Assembly: GCF_027579695.1 (NCBI RefSeq)
Contig: NC_083587.1
Span: 6,326,001 to 6,390,000 of the forward strand
DNA length: 64,000 nt
Reading direction: 5' to 3'
Source of the DNA: Neoarius graeffei
Lineage: Eukaryota; Chordata; Actinopteri; Siluriformes; Ariidae
Shown here piece after piece: positions 63,760-64,000 of this stretch. The notes under the pieces are model-generated. The model saw nothing but the letters and a program-made list of their open reading frames with translations, did no database searches and had not been told where the DNA came from. A program made the translations under genes and the position numbers. The first letter of the stretch is position 1; each line of letters begins with the position of its first letter.

Positions 63760-64000
63760 CTTAATGCACAAAATTCGCTTTGCTGCTTAATCCATACCAC
63801 AATGCACACAATTCGCTATGCTGCTTTTAAATAGTACATTTGAGGCATAGGCGCACGTTACACAGTAGGCCGAAACAAAATATTTTTTTCTCGGTAATAC
63901 CGTATACCCCGGGAAAACACAGACAGTTTAAAGGTATCAAAATTTGGATACCGCCCAACCCTAGTAGCTACTATGTATTTTTCGCTGTTAACGTTTTAAA

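Larger units (their letters stand above)
61516..63963 (+). mobile_element. hAT-Ac-type transposon remnant
   Basis: Inverted ends start TAGGGTTGGGCGGTAT and end ATACCGCCCAACCCTA. GTAGCTAC at 61508-61515 and 63964-63971 is an exact 8-bp duplication. The element is 2448 bp and contains a tRNA-type SINE and a second hAT. A short BED-finger-like start is the only transposase trace. Confidence 0.92.

Overview
This window looks like teleost fish DNA, an intergenic or heterochromatin-like stretch made almost entirely of transposable elements. The evidence is the fish repeat set: a V-SINE of the DANA/Mermaid type in several copies, Rex3-like and probable Rex1-like LINEs, long L2-type LINEs, Tc1-like transposons, Gmr1-like Ty3/Gypsy elements, BEL/Pao, hATs and gamma/epsilon-like endogenous retroviruses (ERVs). 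I see no intact single-copy host gene and no convincing tRNA or rRNA gene. The species cannot be named from the sequence alone.

Layout. 1-14511: a defective minus-strand ERV (ERV1; its far LTR lies left of the window). Its integrase is split by a complete minus-strand Gypsy element (1466-8003), and it also carries a LINE tail and a V-SINE. 14512-24375: a plus-strand L2 LINE split by a Tc1-like transposon (15310-22637), which holds a Gypsy element (15395-21102), which holds a solo LTR (16780-17573). 24390-28362: degenerate telomere-like GGGTTA arrays split by a 5'-truncated CR1-group LINE. 28363-31245: Rex3, Tc1, SWIM-type gene and L2 remnants. 31568-32622: two exons of an unrecognised Cys/His-rich gene. 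32772-42095: a transposon with long inverted ends and a 3-bp duplication, holding a young plus-strand ERV (ERV2, 34827-41808). 43558-46208: a hAT remnant. 46330-52330: a near full-length L2 LINE on the minus strand with a MITE in its 3' UTR. 53262-55876: BEL/Pao gag-protease on the minus strand. 56704-58266: a KMT5A-like SET remnant and a small broken two-exon gene. 61516-63963: a hAT containing a SINE and a second hAT.

Most relevant biology. ERV2 has 545-bp LTRs in which I see no difference and an open 1193-codon pol, but its gag carries a patch of about 270 bp that matches the protease region of the ERV1 family, and its env stops after about 120 codons. It therefore looks like a recent recombinant that moved with proteins supplied by other copies. 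Both Gypsy elements have integrase upstream of reverse transcriptase (the Gmr1 order). Nesting and target-site duplications give a clear relative chronology for most insertions.
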